A DNA stretch of 8,004 nt. Origin: an uncultured bacterium (lineage in GTDB: Bacteria; UBA4055). Below, piece by piece: positions 7,193 to 8,004 of the stretch. The notes below the pieces were generated by a model, which saw only the letters and a list, made by a program, of their open reading frames with translations, was not told where the DNA came from and searched no databases. Numbering within the stretch: position 1 is the first letter of the stretch; each line of letters begins with the position of its first letter. The stretch is from the NCBI GenBank assembly GCA_937873545.1, contig CALMWI010000339.1, forward strand, positions 1-8,004. The letters run 5' to 3'. Both the position numbers and the translations under genes were made by a program.

Positions 7193-7813
7193 ATGAACAG
7201 AAAAGAGATCGAAACAGAAGCAAGAAAACTTTTTATAATTGAATCGGCCGAAGAGCTTTTTCTTAAACAAGGCTATTATTTTACCAGCATGAACGAGATC
7301 GCCGAGAGATCCGAATTCAGTAAACCGACAATCTACAAATATTTTCTCAGTAAAGAAGATATTGCAAAGCATGTACATCTGAAATTCCTGGTTGGAAGGA
7401 TAAATTTTTTTCTCGAAGCGATGTTAAACAAAAAAACTCCTTACGAGAGACTTTTTGCATTCGGAATGGCATATTATGAATACGCAGAGAAGCATATAGA
7501 TGAATTCAAATTTCAACTTATATGGGATTCGTTTCCTATTGAAAATCAGAATATTTCAAAAAAAGTTTATAATGAAATTGCAGAACATAATGAAAGGATA
7601 GGAAATGTAATAAAAAATGAAATGAAAAAGCTTATGTCTGATGAAAAGCCGTACGAAGAGTTTGACCTGCATCACACAATGGTCTCATTTTATGCTTCTC
7701 TCCGTATGATGATATCTCACTCTTTATTCGGGTGCAGCCGTGAAAATGTTAAGGAAGGTAAAATGTTCTATATAAATTTTCTTAAATTGTTTTTAAGAGG
7801 ACTTTCTAAATAA
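7193..7813 (+). CDS. TetR/AcrR family transcriptional regulator
   Basis: This 206-residue protein has the length and layout of a TetR repressor. The N-terminal DNA-binding domain covers about residues 14-60. Its helix-turn-helix is visible as FTSMNEIAERSEFSKPTIYK (30-49), followed by YFLSKEDIAKHV, which matches the family pattern (T...IA..aGvs.gtiY.yF.sKe.L). The rest is a helical ligand-binding and dimerisation domain with no recognisable ligand signature. The start at 7193 has a GAGGG site eight bases upstream; residues 1-13 are a charged lead-in. It is the first gene of a rightward operon, 16 bases before a small gene and then a truncated one, so it probably represses its own operon. It is divergent from gcvT, and control of gcvT is possible but less likely. 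Confidence 0.92.
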   Translation: MNRKEIETEARKLFIIESAEELFLKQGYYFTSMNEIAERSEFSKPTIYKYFLSKEDIAKHVHLKFLVGRINFFLEAMLNKKTPYERLFAFGMAYYEYAEKHIDEFKFQLIWDSFPIENQNISKKVYNEIAEHNERIGNVIKNEMKKLMSDEKPYEEFDLHHTMVSFYASLRMMISHSLFGCSRENVKEGKMFYINFLKLFLRGLSK

Positions 7814-7829
7814 AAAAGGAGGCAATAAA

Positions 7830-7955
7830 ATGTCAGATCAGGAAATATATAGAATTCTGAAGTTGCTGGAAGAAAAGAAGATAACTCTGAATGAAGCCAG
7901 AATACTTATTGAGATCGCTATAAATAACAAGTTGTTGAAAATCCGGAAATCTTAA
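7830..7955 (+). CDS. 41-residue SHOCT-like small protein
   Basis: A 41-residue reading frame starts at ATG 7830 behind a near-perfect AAGGAGG site seven bases upstream, 16 bases after the tetR-family stop. The translation is two short helices: DQEIYRILKLLEEKKITLNE and then ARILIEIAINNKLLKIRKS. The first part matches the pattern E..kIL.llEegKIt.eEA..Ll seen in the SHOCT-like N-terminal segment of YvlB/LiaX-type and related envelope-stress proteins, where it precedes other domains. Here it stands alone and ends in a basic tail. There is no signal peptide or membrane helix. The strong ribosome binding site and operon position support a real gene; the function is unknown, perhaps protein-protein interaction with the product of the next gene. 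Confidence 0.75.
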   Translation: MSDQEIYRILKLLEEKKITLNEARILIEIAINNKLLKIRKS

Positions 7956-7970
7956 ATAACGGAGGAAAAA

Positions 7971-8004
7971 ATGCAGAGATCAAAGATAAAAAAAATCCTT
8001 TTTC
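7971..8004 (+). CDS. Start of an unidentified gene, cut by the window edge
   Basis: ATG at 7971 follows a GGAGG site (7961-7965) with five bases between, and lies 15 bases after the small gene's stop. The 11 visible residues are MQRSKIKKILF: a basic start turning hydrophobic, as at the beginning of a signal peptide or membrane anchor. The product cannot be identified. From context it might be an envelope protein (for example DUF4097-type) or an outer-membrane efflux component controlled by the TetR-family regulator, but this is a guess. Confidence 0.7.
   Translation, partial: MQRSKIKKILF

Overview
The window looks like an ordinary stretch of chromosome from an AT-leaning, Gram-negative bacterium, probably in or near the Fibrobacterota-Chlorobiota-Bacteroidota (FCB) group. 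Two things point there. The secreted peptidase ends in an 80-residue domain opening with the NYPNPFNPST motif, which is typical of C-terminal sorting (type IX-like) domains in Ignavibacteria, Cloacimonadota, Marinimicrobia and similar lineages. The window also carries an ABC transporter set of the GldF/GldG type. The exact phylum is inference. Standard genetic code and strong GGAG-type ribosome binding sites are seen at most genes.

Region 1 (1-3177, + strand) is a tight operon. It holds the last few codons of a probable ABC ATPase, an ABC-2 permease (GldF-like), a GldG-like auxiliary membrane protein with a large periplasmic part, and a DUF4340 protein. Gaps are 12-18 bases. This is the recurring ATPase / permease / GldG / DUF4340 arrangement. 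The genes probably form one membrane complex, but its substrate is unknown and gliding should not be assumed.

Region 2 (3248-5809, + strand) is one large gene for a secreted C10 (streptopain-like) cysteine peptidase. It has a signal peptide, propeptide, intact catalytic residues, a cadherin-like domain, a LamG domain, a VCBS-like domain and the C-terminal sorting domain. A strong hairpin at 5826-5853 separates it from the convergent gene and can end transcription from both sides.

Region 3 (5856-6974, - strand) is a full-length aminomethyltransferase gene (gcvT) of the glycine cleavage system, without gcvH or gcvP in view.

Region 4 (6975-7192) is the divergent intergenic region. It holds a candidate promoter for the rightward genes and two short inverted repeats that could be operators.

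Region 5 (7193-8004, + strand) is the start of another operon: a TetR-family repressor, a 41-residue protein resembling the SHOCT-like N-terminal segment of YvlB/LiaX proteins, and the first 11 codons of a third gene cut by the window edge. No RNA genes, CRISPR arrays, insertion sequences or phage genes were seen. I found no convincing undescribed system. The most useful leads are the standalone SHOCT-like protein in the tetR operon and the multidomain C10 peptidase.
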